A stretch of 64,000 nt of DNA. It comes from Arion vulgaris (Eukaryota; Mollusca; Gastropoda; Stylommatophora; Arionidae). Every line of letters begins with the position of its first letter. Position 1 is the stretch's first letter. Shown piece after piece: positions 52,550 to 63,726 of the stretch. The translations under genes were made by a program, and so were the position numbers. Below the pieces are notes generated by a model. It had not been told where the DNA came from. It searched no databases and was given only the letters and a program-made list of their open reading frames with translations. The stretch lies in NCBI GenBank assembly GCA_020796225.1, contig CM036760.1, forward strand, positions 3,414,501-3,478,500. The letters run 5' to 3'.

Positions 52550-55500
52550 CAATGGAGAGAGAGAAAGGGTGAGAGGAGAAGAGAGAGAAGAGGTGAGGTG
52601 AGAAGAGAGAGAGAAGAGGTGAGAAGAGAGAGAGAAGGAGAAGAGAGAGAGTAGAGGAGAGGAGAAGAGAGAGAAGAGGAGGTGAGAAGAAGAGAGAGAG
52701 AGAGGTGAGGTGAGAAGAGAGAGAAGAGGTGAGGTGAGAAGAGAGAGTGAAAGAGAGGAGGAGAGAGAGAGAGAGAGAAAGAGGTGAGGTGAGAAGAGAG
52801 AGAGAGAGAGAGGTGAGAAGAGAGAGAGAGAGAGGTGAGGTGAGAAGAGAGAGAGAGAAGAGAGGGAGGTGAGAAGAGAGAGAGAAGAGGTGAGGTGAGA
52901 AGAGAAGAGAGGAGAGGTGAGAAGAGAGAGAGAGAGGAGGTGAGAGAGAGAGAGAGAAAGAGAGAGGTGAGAAGAGAGAGAGAGAAGAGGTGAGGTGAAG
53001 AAGAGAGAGAGAGAGGAAGAGGTGAGAAGAGAGAGAGAAGAGGTGAGAAGGAGAGAAGAGAGGTGAGAGAAGAGAGAGGTGAGGTGAGAAGAGAGAGAGA
53101 AGAGAGAGGAGGTGAGAAGAGAGAGAGAGAGGTGAGGAGAAGAGAGAGAAGAGGTGAGGTGAGAAGAGAGAGTGAAAGAGAGAGAGGTGAGAAGAGAGAG
53201 AGAGAAGAGGTGAGAAGAGAGAGAGAGAGTGAAGAGAGAAGAGGAAGAGGGTGAGAAGAGAGAGAAGAGAGGAGAGGTGAGAAGAGAGAGAAAGAGGTGA
53301 GGTGAGAAGAGAGAGAGAGAGGTGAGGTGAGAAGAGAGAGAGAAGAGGAGGTGAGAAGAGAGAGAAGAGAGGTGAGGGAGAAGAGAGAAGAGAGAGAGAG
53401 GAGGTGAGAAGAGAGAGAGAGAGAGAGGAGGTAGAGAAGAGAGAGAGAGAGAGGTGGAGAGAGAGAGAGAGAAGAGGTGAGTGAAAGAGAGAGAAGAGGA
53501 GGTGAGAGAAGAGAGAGAAGAGGTGAGAAGAGAGAGAAGAGAGGGGAGAGTGAGAAGAGGAGAGAGAGAAGAGGTGAGAGAGAGAGAGAGAGAGAGGTGA
53601 GAAGAGAGAGAGAGAGAGAGGTGAGAAGAGAGAGAGAGAAGGGTGAGGAGAGAGAGAGAGAGAGGTGAGAAGAGAGAGAGGAGAAGAGAGAGAGAAGAGG
53701 TGAGAAGAGAGAGAGAGAGAGAGAGTGAGAAGAGAAGAGAGAGAGAGAGAAGAGAGAGAGAGAGGAGGTGAGAAAGAGAGAGAGAGAGAGGTGAGGAAGA
53801 GAGAGAGAGAGAGAGGTGAGAGAGAGAGAGAGAGAAGGGAGGAGAAGAGAGAGAGAGAGAGAGAGGTGAGGTGAGAAGAGAGAGAGAGAGAGGTGAGGTG
53901 AGAAGAGAGAGAGAGAAGGGTGAGGGAGAAGAGAGAGAGAGAGAGAGAGAGAGTGAGAGAGAGAGAGAGAGAGAAGAGGTGAGGTGAGAAGAGAGAGAGA
54001 GAGAGAGGTGAGAAGAGAGAGAGAGAGAGAGAAGAGGGAGGTGAGAAGAGAGAGAGAGAAAGGGAGGTGAGAAGAGAGAGAGAGAAAGGTGAGGAGAGAG
54101 AGAGAGAGAGTAGAGAAGAGGTGAGAGAGAGAGAGAGAGAGAGAGAAAGAGGTGAGGAGAGAGAGAGAGAGGAGAAGAAGAGGGAGAGGTGAGAAGAGAG
54201 AGGAAGAGAGAGAGGAGGTGAGAAGAGAGAGAGAGAGAGGTGAGGAAGAGAGAGAGAGGTGAGAAGAGAGAGAGAAGAGGTAGAGAGAGGGAGAAGAGAG
54301 AGAGAGAGGTGAGGTGAGAGAGAGAGAGAGAGAAGGAGAGGTGAGAAGAGAGAGAGAGAGAAGGGGAGGTGAGAAGAGAGAGAGAGGTGAGAGAGAGAGA
54401 GTGAGAGAGAGAGAGAGAGAGGAGTGAGGTGAGAAGAGAGAGAGAAGGTGAGAAGAGGAGAGGAGGTGAGAAGAGAGAAGAGATGAAGAGAGGAGAGGGA
54501 GGTGAGAAGAGAGAGAGAGGTGAGGTGAGAAGAGAAATATAATTTAAATGAGAGAGATGAAGATGTAGAGAGTAAATTGAAATGAAAGGTAGTATGATGT
54601 GGGTGTAGTAAGAGGGGAGAGAGTAGGGTGAGAAAGAGTAAAAAGAGAGGGTGAGAAGAAGAGAGAAGAAAATGAGAGATGAGAAGAGAAGGTGAAGAGA
54701 GATGAGAGGTAGAAAGAGAGAGAAAAAAGGAAAAGAAGAGAGAGTGTGAAAGAGAGAGGGGGAAAGAGAAGTAGAGAGGAGGAGGAGAGAGATGGTAGAA
54801 GAGGAAAAGAGTGGAAAGAGATCAAGAGAGAGAGAGGGTGAGAAGAGAGAGAATGAGAAGAAGAGAGGAGAGAGGGAGAAGAGAGAGAGCAGAGAGAGGA
54901 AGAGAGAGAGAAGAGTCAAGAGAGAAGAGAGAGAAGGTGGAAGAGAAGAGGAGAGAGGAGAGAGAGAGAGAGAGAGAGAGGAGAAGAGAGAGAGAGTAGG
55001 AGGTGAGTAGAGAGAGAGAGAGAGGTGTGATAAGAAGAAGAGAGGAGATGAGAGAGAGAGAAGGTGAATGAAAAGAGAGTAGTATTGAGAAGAGAATAAA
55101 TGAGAAGATGAGAGAGAGTAGAGGTGAGAAAGAATGGATGAAGATGTAGAGAGAACGATGGTAAGAAGAGAGAGAGATGAGTGAAGAGGAAGAGAGGTAG
55201 AGAAGAGACAATGAGAGTAAAAACAGAGAAAGAGAAGAGAAGTAGTACAAGTAGAGAGAGAAAATGGAATAGAGAGAAGAGAGAGAGTAATAGTGGATGA
55301 AGAAGATGTAGAAAGAATCTAGAAGATGAGAAAAGAGGTGAGTGGAGAAGAAGAGTGAGAAGGAGGAGGGGGGAAGAAGAGGAATGAGAGTGAAAGAAGG
55401 AGAGGTGAGTGAGGAAGAGGAGGGGTATGAGAGGAGAAAAGATGTCAGAGGTGAAAGGAAGAGGTATTGAGAGAGGTTTACGATGAATGGCTCGGTATAG

Positions 55501-58430
55501 AAAAGATGAAGGAGATGTAGAGAGTATTAGAAAAAGCAAGACTAGTAGTAGGAGAAGAGGAGAAGAACAGAATCAGAGAGAGAAGTGAGAAGAAGCTTAG
55601 CAAGAGAGAGTACTGAGAACCATTTAGAAAGAGAGAGAGGTGAAAGCAAGAAGAGAGAGTAGTGAGAAAGAGAAGAGAGAGTCAGTGAGAAACATAGCAC
55701 AGAGAGAGTCAGAAAATGTAGCAAGAGAAACAGTTAGCCAAGAGAGAGACAGAAGAGATAGAAGAGAGAGAAAACACTTGACGAGGAGAGTACGAAGCAC
55801 TAGCACAGAGAGTGAGTCATGAAGAGATAGAAGAGAGCAGTCACTGAGAACATAGAAAAGACGAAGACATGTGAGCAAGAGACGAGATAAAGAGTGTAGA
55901 AGAGAGAGACGAAACAAGCAAGGAGAGTCACTGAAAAGAAGAGACAAGTCAGTGAACAAGAAGAGAGCAGTCACTGAGAACATAGCCACAGAGAGTGATG
56001 AAACCAGTAGCACAGAGACGAGTAGCTGAGCTAGACAGAGACAGTCATAAAGAGTGTAGCAAGAGAGCAGTAGTGAAACCCTAGCAAGAGAGAAGTCATG
56101 AAACATAGAAGAGACGAGTAAAACATAGAAGAGAAGTATGAAACACGACAGAGAGAAGAGTGAGTGAAAATAGAAGAGACGGTATGAAAGCTAAGAGAGA
56201 GAGAAAAGAGTGAAGGTGAGAAAGAAGAGAGAGAGTGCAAGGAGAGAAGAGAGAGAGAAGAGGTGAGTGAGAAGAGAGAGAGAGAAAGAGGTGAGGTGAG
56301 AAGAGAGAGAGAAGAGGTGAGTGAGAAGAGAGAGAGAAAGAGGTGAGGTGAGAAGAGAGAGAGAGAGGTGAGGTGAGAAGAGAGAGAGAAAAGAAAGGTG
56401 AGGTGAGAAGAGAGAGAGAAAGAGGTGAGGTGAGAAGAGAGAGAGAAAGAGGTGAGGTGAGAAGAGAGAGAGAGAGAGAGAGAGAGGTGAGGTGAGAAGA
56501 GAGAGAGAGAGAGAGAGAGAAGAAAATGAGGTGAGAGAGAGAGAGAGAAAGAGGTGAGGTGAGAAGAGAGAGAAGAGAGAAGAGAGAAGAGGTGAGGTGA
56601 AAAAGAGAGAGAAAGAGGTGAGGTGAGAAGAGAGAGAGAAGAGGTGGAGGTGAGAGAGAGAGAGAAAGAGGTGAGGTGAGAAGAGAGAGAGAAAGAGGTG
56701 AGGGGAGAAGAGAGAGAGAGAGAAAGAGGTGAGGGGAGGAGAGAGAGAGAAAGAGGTGAGGTGGAGAAGAGAGAGAAAGAGGTGGGGGAGAGAGAGAGAG
56801 AGAGAGAGAAAGAGGTGAGGTGAGAGAGAGAGAAGAGGTGAGGTGAGAAGAGAGAGAGAAAGAGGTGAGGTGAGAAGAGAAAGAGGTGAGGTGAGAAGAG
56901 AGAGAAAGAGGTGAGGTGAGAAGAGAGAGAAAAAGAGGTGAGGTGAGAAGAGAGAGAAAGAGGTGAGGTGAGAAGAGAGAAAGAGGTGAGGTGAGAAGAG
57001 AGAGAGAGAAAGAGGTGAGGTGAGAAGAGAGAGAAAGAGGTGAGAAGAGAGAGAGAGAAAAGAGGTGAGTGGAAGAGAGAGAAGAAAGAGGTGAGTAGAA
57101 GAGAGAGAGAGAAAGGGTGAGTGAGGTAGAAGAGAGAAAAGAGGTGAGGAGAAGAGAGAGAGAAAGAGGTGAGGTGAGAAGGAAAAGAGAAAGAGATAGG
57201 TGAGAAAGAGAGAGAGAAAGAGGTGAGTAGAGAGAGAGAGAAAGAGGTGAGGTGAGAAGAGAGAGAGAGAAAGGGTGAGGTGAGAAGAGAGAGAGAGAGA
57301 AGAGGTGAGGGTGAGAAGAGGAAAAAAGAGGTGAGGTGAGAAGAGAGAGAAGAGAGATGAGGTAGAAGAGAGAAAAGTGAGGTGAGAAGAGAGAGAGAGA
57401 AAGGTGAGGTGAGAAGAGAGAGAGAGAGAAAGGGTGAGGGAGAAGAGAAAGAGGTGAAGTTGAGAAGAGAGAGAAAGAGGTGAGGGAAAGAGAGAGAAAG
57501 AGGAGGTGAGAAGAGAGAGAAAGAGGAGGTGAGAAGAGAGAGGAAAAGAGGTGAGAATAGAAGAGAGAGAGAAAGGGTGGGGAGAAGAGAGAGAGAGAGA
57601 AGGGTGAGAAGAAAGACGAGAGAGAAGAGGTGAAGGAGAAGAGAGAGAGAGAGAGAAAGGGTGGAAAAGAGAGAGAGAAAAGGGTGAGGTGAGAAAGAGA
57701 GAGAGAAAGAGGTGAGAAGAGGAGAGAGAAGAGAAGAGAGAGAGAGGATGAAAGGTGAGAAGAGAGAGAGAGAAAGGGTGAGAAAGAGAGAGAAAGGGTG
57801 AGGTGAGAGAGAGAGAGAGAGAGAGACAGGGTGAGGTGAGAAGAGAGAGAGAGAAAGGGTGAGGTGAGAAGAGAGAGACAGAGTGAGGTGAGAAGAGAGA
57901 GACAAGTGAGGTGAGAAAGATAAAAAATGGGTGGAGTAAAGTCTACACTATGGAGATAAGATGTTAGAGAAGATGAGAATGAACAGAGGTTCTTGAGTAC
58001 ATAGTTAGAGTTGAGAGAAATGTGGAGTGTAGAAGTAGAAGAAGAGAGACTTCAGTAAGAGACAAACAGTTGGAGGAAAAGAAAGCAGAACAGGGTGAAA
58101 CAGAAGAGAGAAGAAAGATAGGTGAACGAAGAGAGAGAAGGTAGATGAAAGAGAGAGAGAATCAAGGTGAAAGAGAGAGATAGTGAAAGAGGTGAAGAAC
58201 AGAAGAAAGAGGTAGGAGAGAAGAAGAGAGAAAGGGTAGGAAGAGAGAAAGAAAGGGTGAGTCTAGCAGAAGAGAGTGCACAGTGAGTAGAAGAGAAAGA
58301 CTCAGCAAGAGAGGAGACAGGTGAGAGTAGAGAAGAGTCAGAAAGATAGACAGGGTGTACTGAGTTGAGAAAGAACAGGGAGTGAGAAGAGAAGAAGAGA
58401 GAGACAGGAGTAGTGAGAAAGCAAGACAGG
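52550..58430. repeat. 5.9-kb polypurine (GA-rich) tract
   Basis: The plus strand is almost all G and A with periodic single T, built on gaggtgaggtgagaagagag plus variable (ga)n. The parts 52550-54535 and 56220-57930 are dense; 54536-55640, 55640-56220 and 57930-58430 are more degenerate, with extra C and T. Antisense frames of 832 and 624 Ser/Leu residues arise from the CT-rich complement and are not genes. Such a mirror-like purine tract could form triplex DNA; that is inference. Confidence 0.95.
55640..56220. repeat. Mixed zone within the purine tract resembling the 31-bp array
   Basis: Contains repeated blurred forms of the 31-bp unit found at 59107-60104, for example cagtcactgagaacatagcc, acagagagtgatgaaaccag, tagcacagagacgagtag. 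They are mixed with agaagagaga runs. It may be real decayed array or a consensus of two different arrays. Confidence 0.55.
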
Positions 58431-58908
58431 GTACGGTGACGAATACTTATTGTGGAGGTCTCGACTTCTGTCTCAATCAGAAATGCCTAGCACATGATAG
58501 ACCTGTGTGCATGCCAATAGTTCGTATGGTTAGATATTGTCGAGTACTTATCAAGGCTAAACACTTAGTTAGAGTAACAGTCACAAGAAACCATAGGAGG
58601 GTAACACTGACGCCCTGAGAGTAGCCAAGGTCAAGGAAAGGATATCATTGAGGCTGGTACAACAACTGTAAACGAGTAGGAGAATGAAAACTGAATAAGA
58701 TACAGAATACATAGAATGAGACGGGTTCCATACAATAAATGAAAGTGGCAGTCAGAGAAGAAAGACTCCAGCAAGAACGAAATAGATTAGAGGGGACAGA
58801 AGGGACATTGGCCTGTGAAATTTAATGGACGCATGGCTAGTGCAGTCGTCACACAACTGTTGAGGTTATGATGTTTTAGTTATGTCTAAATAGATGTCTA
58901 CCGGGTAT
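58431..58908. other. Unassigned stretch
   Basis: Ordinary-complexity sequence between two arrays; no recognised gene or element. Confidence 0.5.
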
Positions 58909-59135
58909 AATGCCGACAGATTGGCTTCATTGCACCGGGTTTACCATATATGGCTCAGTCCCTCTCAGCAAAAATGGGGCGCCACCTGTAGAGAGTATTG
59001 CACAAAGCAAGACCTCAGTAGCTCAGGCAACAATCCTAGTGGTTTCAGGAAAAAATGCACCGTGAACAGAACGTCGCCATCCGGATTCGAACCGCGAACT
59101 TCAGAACGAATGTCACTGAAACCACTTAGCCACAG
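58909..59135 (-). mobile_element. SINE family B copy that runs into a tandem array
   Basis: The plus strand carries ttcattgcaccgggttta, ctcagtccctctcagcaaaa, gagtattgcacaaagcaaga, a B-box complement (ggattcgaaccgcgaac) and the tRNA-like head complement (gaaaccacttagccacagag). The head region is then repeated as the 31-bp array. Confidence 0.87.
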
Positions 59136-60104
59136 AGACGTAGTCACTGAAACCACTTAGCCACAGAGACGTAGTCACTGAAACCACTTAGGCCACAGAG
59201 ACGCAGTCACTGAAACCACTTAGCCACAGAGACGCAGTCACTGAAACCACTTAGCCACAGAGACGCAGTCACTTAAACCACTTAGCCACAGAGACGCAGT
59301 CACTGAAACCACTTAGCCACCGAGACGTAGTCACTGAAACCACTTAGCCACAGAGACGCAGTCACTTAAACCACTTAGCCACAGAGACGCAGTCACTTAA
59401 ACCACTTAGCCACAGAGACGTAGTCACTGAAACCACTTAGCCACAGAGACACAGTCACTGAAACCACTTAGCCACAGAGACGCAGTCACTGAAACCACTT
59501 AGCCACAGAGACGTAGTCACTGAAACCACTTAGCCACAGAGACGCAGTCACTGAAACCACTTAGCCACAGAGACGCAGTCACTTAAACCACTTAGCCACA
59601 GAGACGCAGTCACTGAAACCACTTAGCCACAGAGATGCAGTCACTTAAACCACTTAGCCACAGAGACGCAGTCACTGAAACCACTTAGCCACAGAGACGC
59701 AGTCACTGAAACCACTTAGCCACAGAGACGCAGTCACTTAAACCACTTAGCCACAGAGACGCAGTCACTGAAACCACTTAGCCACAGAGACGCAGTCACT
59801 TAAACCACTTAGCCACAGAGACGCAGTCACTTAAACCACTTAGCCACAGAGACGCAGTCACTTAAACCACTTAGCCACAGAGATGCAGTCACTTAAACCA
59901 CTTAGCCATAGAGACGCAGTCACTTAAACCACTTAGCCACAGAGACGCAGTCACTTAAACCACTTAGCCACAGAGACGCAGTCACTTAAACCACTTAGCC
60001 ACAGAGGCGCAGTCACTTAAACCACTTAGCCACAGAGACGCAGTCACTTAAACCACTTAGCCACAGAGACGCAGTCACTTAAACCACTTAGCCACAGAGA
60101 CGCA
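59107..60104. repeat. 31-bp array made from a SINE head, about 32 copies
   Basis: The unit is cagtcactgaaaccacttag then ccacagagacg. Its complement, cgtctctgtggctaagtggt and ttcagtgactg, is the 5' tRNA-like head (A-box side) of SINE family B, whose copy at 58909-59135 is the array's left end. Main variants are ctgaaa/cttaaa and acgca/acgta; cttaaa units cluster on the right. Confidence 0.97.
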
Positions 60105-60544
60105 TAATTCTATTTGCAAAAGGTAGACGTCAATACTTCAGTCTATTCTCAGATTGTAAAATCTCATTTCCGGATTAAATGTCAATGATTTTGCGACTAT
60201 CCCTACTTTACGACAATCGTTGAAAGGATTGTCGGCTAAATCGCCATCTTGCTCCTCATTCCATGTAAATACGACGGTGACAAAATGTCGTCGGGGTGTG
60301 ATTCAAACTAATTCTCAACAGGTAAAGTCATTAATTTTGCTCGTACTTTATAGCCTACTACTCCAGACAATGAGGAACGTGATGTCAGATGTGTCGCCCA
60401 CCCTGGTCTGTAATTTGTTGCAGACATTATGGCTTGAACTGAGCAGTGTTCTGTACATAAATTGGGACATCTAAATCTTTAAACTCTTATTTAGAACGCT
60501 TTTCGTGCCTAGAGATATTCAAAGAAGGTTAACCCTCTTATCAT
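60105..60544. other. Unassigned stretch
   Basis: No supported feature; an 84-residue open frame has no pattern I recognise. Confidence 0.5.
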
Positions 60545-60974
60545 TATTGTCTTCATCTATATCGTTCTATCTTGTTCTATCTATCTTCTATCTGTTCTAT
60601 CTATCTGTTCTACATCTGTTCTATCTATCTATCTATCTGCTATCTTCTATATCTATCTACTATCTCACATCTACTATCATCTTCACTACACTATCACTAT
60701 CTATCTATCTATCATCTATCTATCTATCACTATCTATCACATCTATCTATCTATCTATCTACACTATCTCCTATCTCTATCTACTATCCCTATCTACCAT
60801 CACCCACCCTATCTATCTATCACCTATCTATCTACTCTATATATCATCTCTACTATATATCTATCTCATCTAATCATCTATCTATCTATCTATATCTATC
60901 TATCTTCATATCTTATCTACCTATCTATATCTACTCTACTCTCATCATCATCTATCTATCTATCTATCTATATC

Positions 60975-61005
<31 letters not shown>

Positions 61006-61030
61006 ATCTATCTATCTATCTATCTATTCA
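60545..61030. repeat. Degenerate (TATC)n array
   Basis: Runs of ctatctatctat broken by many small insertions and losses, cleaner towards 60950-61025. Confidence 0.95.
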
Positions 61031-61034
61031 TCTG

Positions 61035-61157
61035 TTCTTTCTTCTTTTGTCATCACACTGCTATTGTTCCAGGTCTCACACGCTTTGCCCAGTGTCATCA
61101 CACTGCTACCAGGTTGTTGCCCAGGTCATCACGCTACCGGTTCCAGTGCGCCTGCTG
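61035..61157 (-). mobile_element. LINE 3' untranslated scraps, partly repeated
   Basis: Three partial copies of gtcatcacactgctac(c) with ggttgttgccc, matching the 3' end of the LINE at 43125. It is split from the rest of the element (61405) by a SINE D. Confidence 0.7.
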
Positions 61158-61400
61158 TGCCGGGCACTCAATGGGGCTAAGAATAGTAACACTGCAACCT
61201 ACAACGCATGTCGTAAGAGACGACTGAGGTAGGGGCCTAGGAAGCTACCCTAGTAAATGAAAAGCGCCTCGGAAATCGGATGTACTAGCCTACGTGTAGG
61301 TGCATAACTGACACAGCGTACAATCAATCTTAGGCTCGAATCACATACAGATCACAAAGAGTGGTTAACAAGTGGTCAATATGAAGCGTTCCAAGACAAA
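61158..61400 (+). mobile_element. SINE family D inserted in a LINE 3' end
   Basis: Contains gctaagaatagtaacactgc, catgtcgtaagagacgactg, ctaggaagctaccctag and ends gaagcgttccaag. The flanks are the two sides of the LINE 3' end that are contiguous at about 43150-43190. Confidence 0.83.
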
Positions 61401-61404
61401 GTAG

Positions 61405-61664
61405 TCACGTGTGGTGGTTTTCTGATTTTGTCTTGGGCTGTTCTAGTCGCTTGGGGTATGGTTATTTTTGCTTGTTGACAGGAGTCTGCTATGCCATCTA
61501 ACCACCTTTTTCGTGGTCTTCCTCACGTCTTTTTTTTTCTTGATATTCTGTTGTATAGGACTGTATACCGTGAAGCTTGGATGCCTTCTTATTAAGTAGA
61601 TAAACCACTTCATTCTTTTTTTTCTTAATGTAATTCAAGCAAGATTCTTTACAAACAGTTTTCT
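61405..61664 (-). mobile_element. LINE C-terminal fragment
   Basis: The plus strand shows gtggttttctgattttgtct, catctaaccacctttttcgt and gataaaccacttcattct, matching 43185-43440. It passes into a 23-bp array at 61665. Confidence 0.78.
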
Positions 61665-62395
61665 TTGCTGATGTTGGTGACTTGTCTATTCAGATGTTGG
61701 TGACTTGTCTTTTCAGATGTTGGTGACTTGTCTTTTCTGATGTTGGTGACTTGTCTTTTCAGATGTTGGTGACGTCTTTTCTGATGTTGGTGACTTGTCT
61801 TTTCAGATGTTGGTGACTTGTCTTATGTTGGTGACTTGTCTTTTCTGATGTTGGTGACTTGTCTTATCTGATGTTGGTGACTTGTCTTTCTGATGTTGAT
61901 GACATTGTCTTTTCTGTGTTAAGTGAAATTGTCTGTTTTGGTGTTGCTGACTTGTCTTTCTTGATGTTGTATTCATTTCTTTTTGAATATGTTGGTTACT
62001 TCTGGTTCTTTTCAGATGTTGGTGAATTTGTATTTCAGATGTTGGTGACTTTTCTTTTCTGATGTTGGTGACTTGTCTTTTCTGATATTGGTGACTTGTC
62101 TTTTCAGATGTTGGTGACGTCTTTTCTGATGTTGGTGACTTGTCTTTTCAGATGTTGGTGACTTGTCTTTTCAGATGTTGGTGACTTGTCTTTTCTGATG
62201 TTGGTGACTTGTCTTTTCTGATGTTGGTGACTTGTCTTTTCAGATGTTGGTGACTTGTCTTTTCAGATGTTGGTGACTTGTCTTTTCTGATGTTGGTGAC
62301 TTGTCTTTTCTGATGTTGGTGACTTGTCTTTTCAGATGTTGGTGACTTGTCTTATCTGATGTTGGTGACTTGTCTCTTCTGATGTTGTTGATCAT
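61665..62395. repeat. 23-bp minisatellite from LINE sequence, about 30 copies
   Basis: The unit is gatgttggtgacttgtcttt plus tct or tca. The intact LINE at 43430-43455 has ctgatgttggtgattctgtc followed by ttttct at the same place, so the unit is one amplified LINE segment. Units around 61880-62040 are diverged. Confidence 0.96.
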
Positions 62396-62784
62396 AGTTT
62401 AAGCATGCAATTATATCTTGCTTGTTAAGTTTTGAAATTGTAATCATGTGTTTGGTATTGGTGTCTGTCTTATTGATGTGATATCTTTAGAAGTGTGTAT
62501 TATTCAGTTCGTTTATTGAATATGCGTACGTAGGTTATCTTACTTAGCGGTTAATTCATTCTCAGCTACTGTGTAAGTGCTCTACCCCAGACACTTTCAG
62601 ATAATTAAAATGTATGGAGCAATTAATTCATTCGAGGAGCCATGGGTGCATAGATTCCGTAGTTTATATTCACTTTTGTATCTTCTGATACATCAGGATT
62701 CATGATCATTTTTAATCTTTAACAATGTGGCAGGGCTAATATGCCTTGAAGTTCTCATCATTAATTAGCATGTCTTTTTTTAAA
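62396..62784. other. Unassigned stretch
   Basis: AT-rich; no supported feature. Confidence 0.5.
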
Positions 62785-62985
62785 AACGTTGCCACCCTTA
62801 CTGTCTCTCCCTCTTTCCTCATCACTTTCTCATAGACCAGAGGTTTCCACTCTGCAGCCGTCATGCTCAAATCATCAGACACACCCTGAATCCATCTTCT
62901 CTGTTCTCTTCCTCCTTTCTTTATTGCCAGAATGGCTCCTTCCATTATTGTTTCTCCTTCCTTTCATATCTCTTTTATAAGTTCA
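62785..62985 (-). mobile_element. LINE C-terminal fragment, 3' portion
   Basis: The minus strand reads GGREQRRWIQGVSDDLSMTA then AEWKPLVYEKVMRKE, the tail of the 33272 family. It is split from its upstream part (63515) by a 33-bp array. Confidence 0.8.
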
Positions 62986-63515
62986 CAATACTTCCATTAT
63001 CTAACTGTTATAAGTTCACAATACTTCCATTATCTAACTGTTATAAGTTCAATACAATTAATTCATTCAATGTTATAATTCACAATATTCAATTATCTAT
63101 CTTTTGATAACTCAATTCATATCAATTTAATCTTAACAATTGTTATAGCCTAAGTTCTCATATTCAATTAATTTTAACTTTTATGTTCTCCATACTTCCT
63201 CATCACTTTTTCATAACCAAGGTTCATCTGCAGTAAGTCTCACACACTTAATCATCTCTTTTATATTCCTCTTCTATTATCTAACTTCATATGTTTCTCA
63301 TCCTTCATTATCTACTTTTATAAGTTCCAATACTTCAATTATCTAACTTTATAAGTTCACAATACTTCCATTATCTAACTTTTATAAATTCACAATACTT
63401 CAATTATCTAACTTTTATAAGTTCACAATACTTCAATTATCTAACTTTTATAAGTTCACAATACTTCCATTATCTAACTTTTATAAGTTCACAATACTTC
63501 CATTATCTAACTTTT
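62985..63515. repeat. 33-bp minisatellite inside a LINE, about 15 copies
   Basis: The unit is ttataagttcacaatacttc then cattatctaactt. The related LINE at 33480 has ttatatatccaaaatacttt at this position. Units in 63050-63300 are heavily decayed; those in 63340-63515 are uniform. Confidence 0.93.
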
Positions 63516-63640
63516 ATTTGTAGTATCGGTCAGTTTTCTTTGATTTTGTCTTATTTATGGATAGATCTGTTTGTTCTCTTCTCTGTCCACGATATACGGA
63601 GGATACTTCTGTAGCAGTTATACTCAAAATCACAAGTCAG
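63515..63640 (-). mobile_element. LINE C-terminal fragment, 5' portion
   Basis: Continues 62785-62985 on the other side of the array with gatagatctgtttgttctct and tctgtccacgatatacggag, as in 33560-33600. Confidence 0.75.
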
Positions 63641-63726
63641 TTAACAACCAAGCTGATATAAATACACACACACAGACGGACAGAGCGGTAGATATACAGA
63701 TAGATTTAGATAGATGATACAGATAG

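Noticed and set aside
52421..54919. 832-residue Ser/Leu-rich open frame on the minus strand
   Set aside because: Product of the CT-rich complement of the polypurine tract; low complexity, no domain.
56031..57905. 624-residue Ser/Leu/His/Phe-rich open frame
   Set aside because: Same cause as above; stops are absent because the tract almost lacks the needed bases.
60505..61180. Tyr/Ser/Ile-rich proteins over the TATC array
   Set aside because: Low-complexity translation of a microsatellite.
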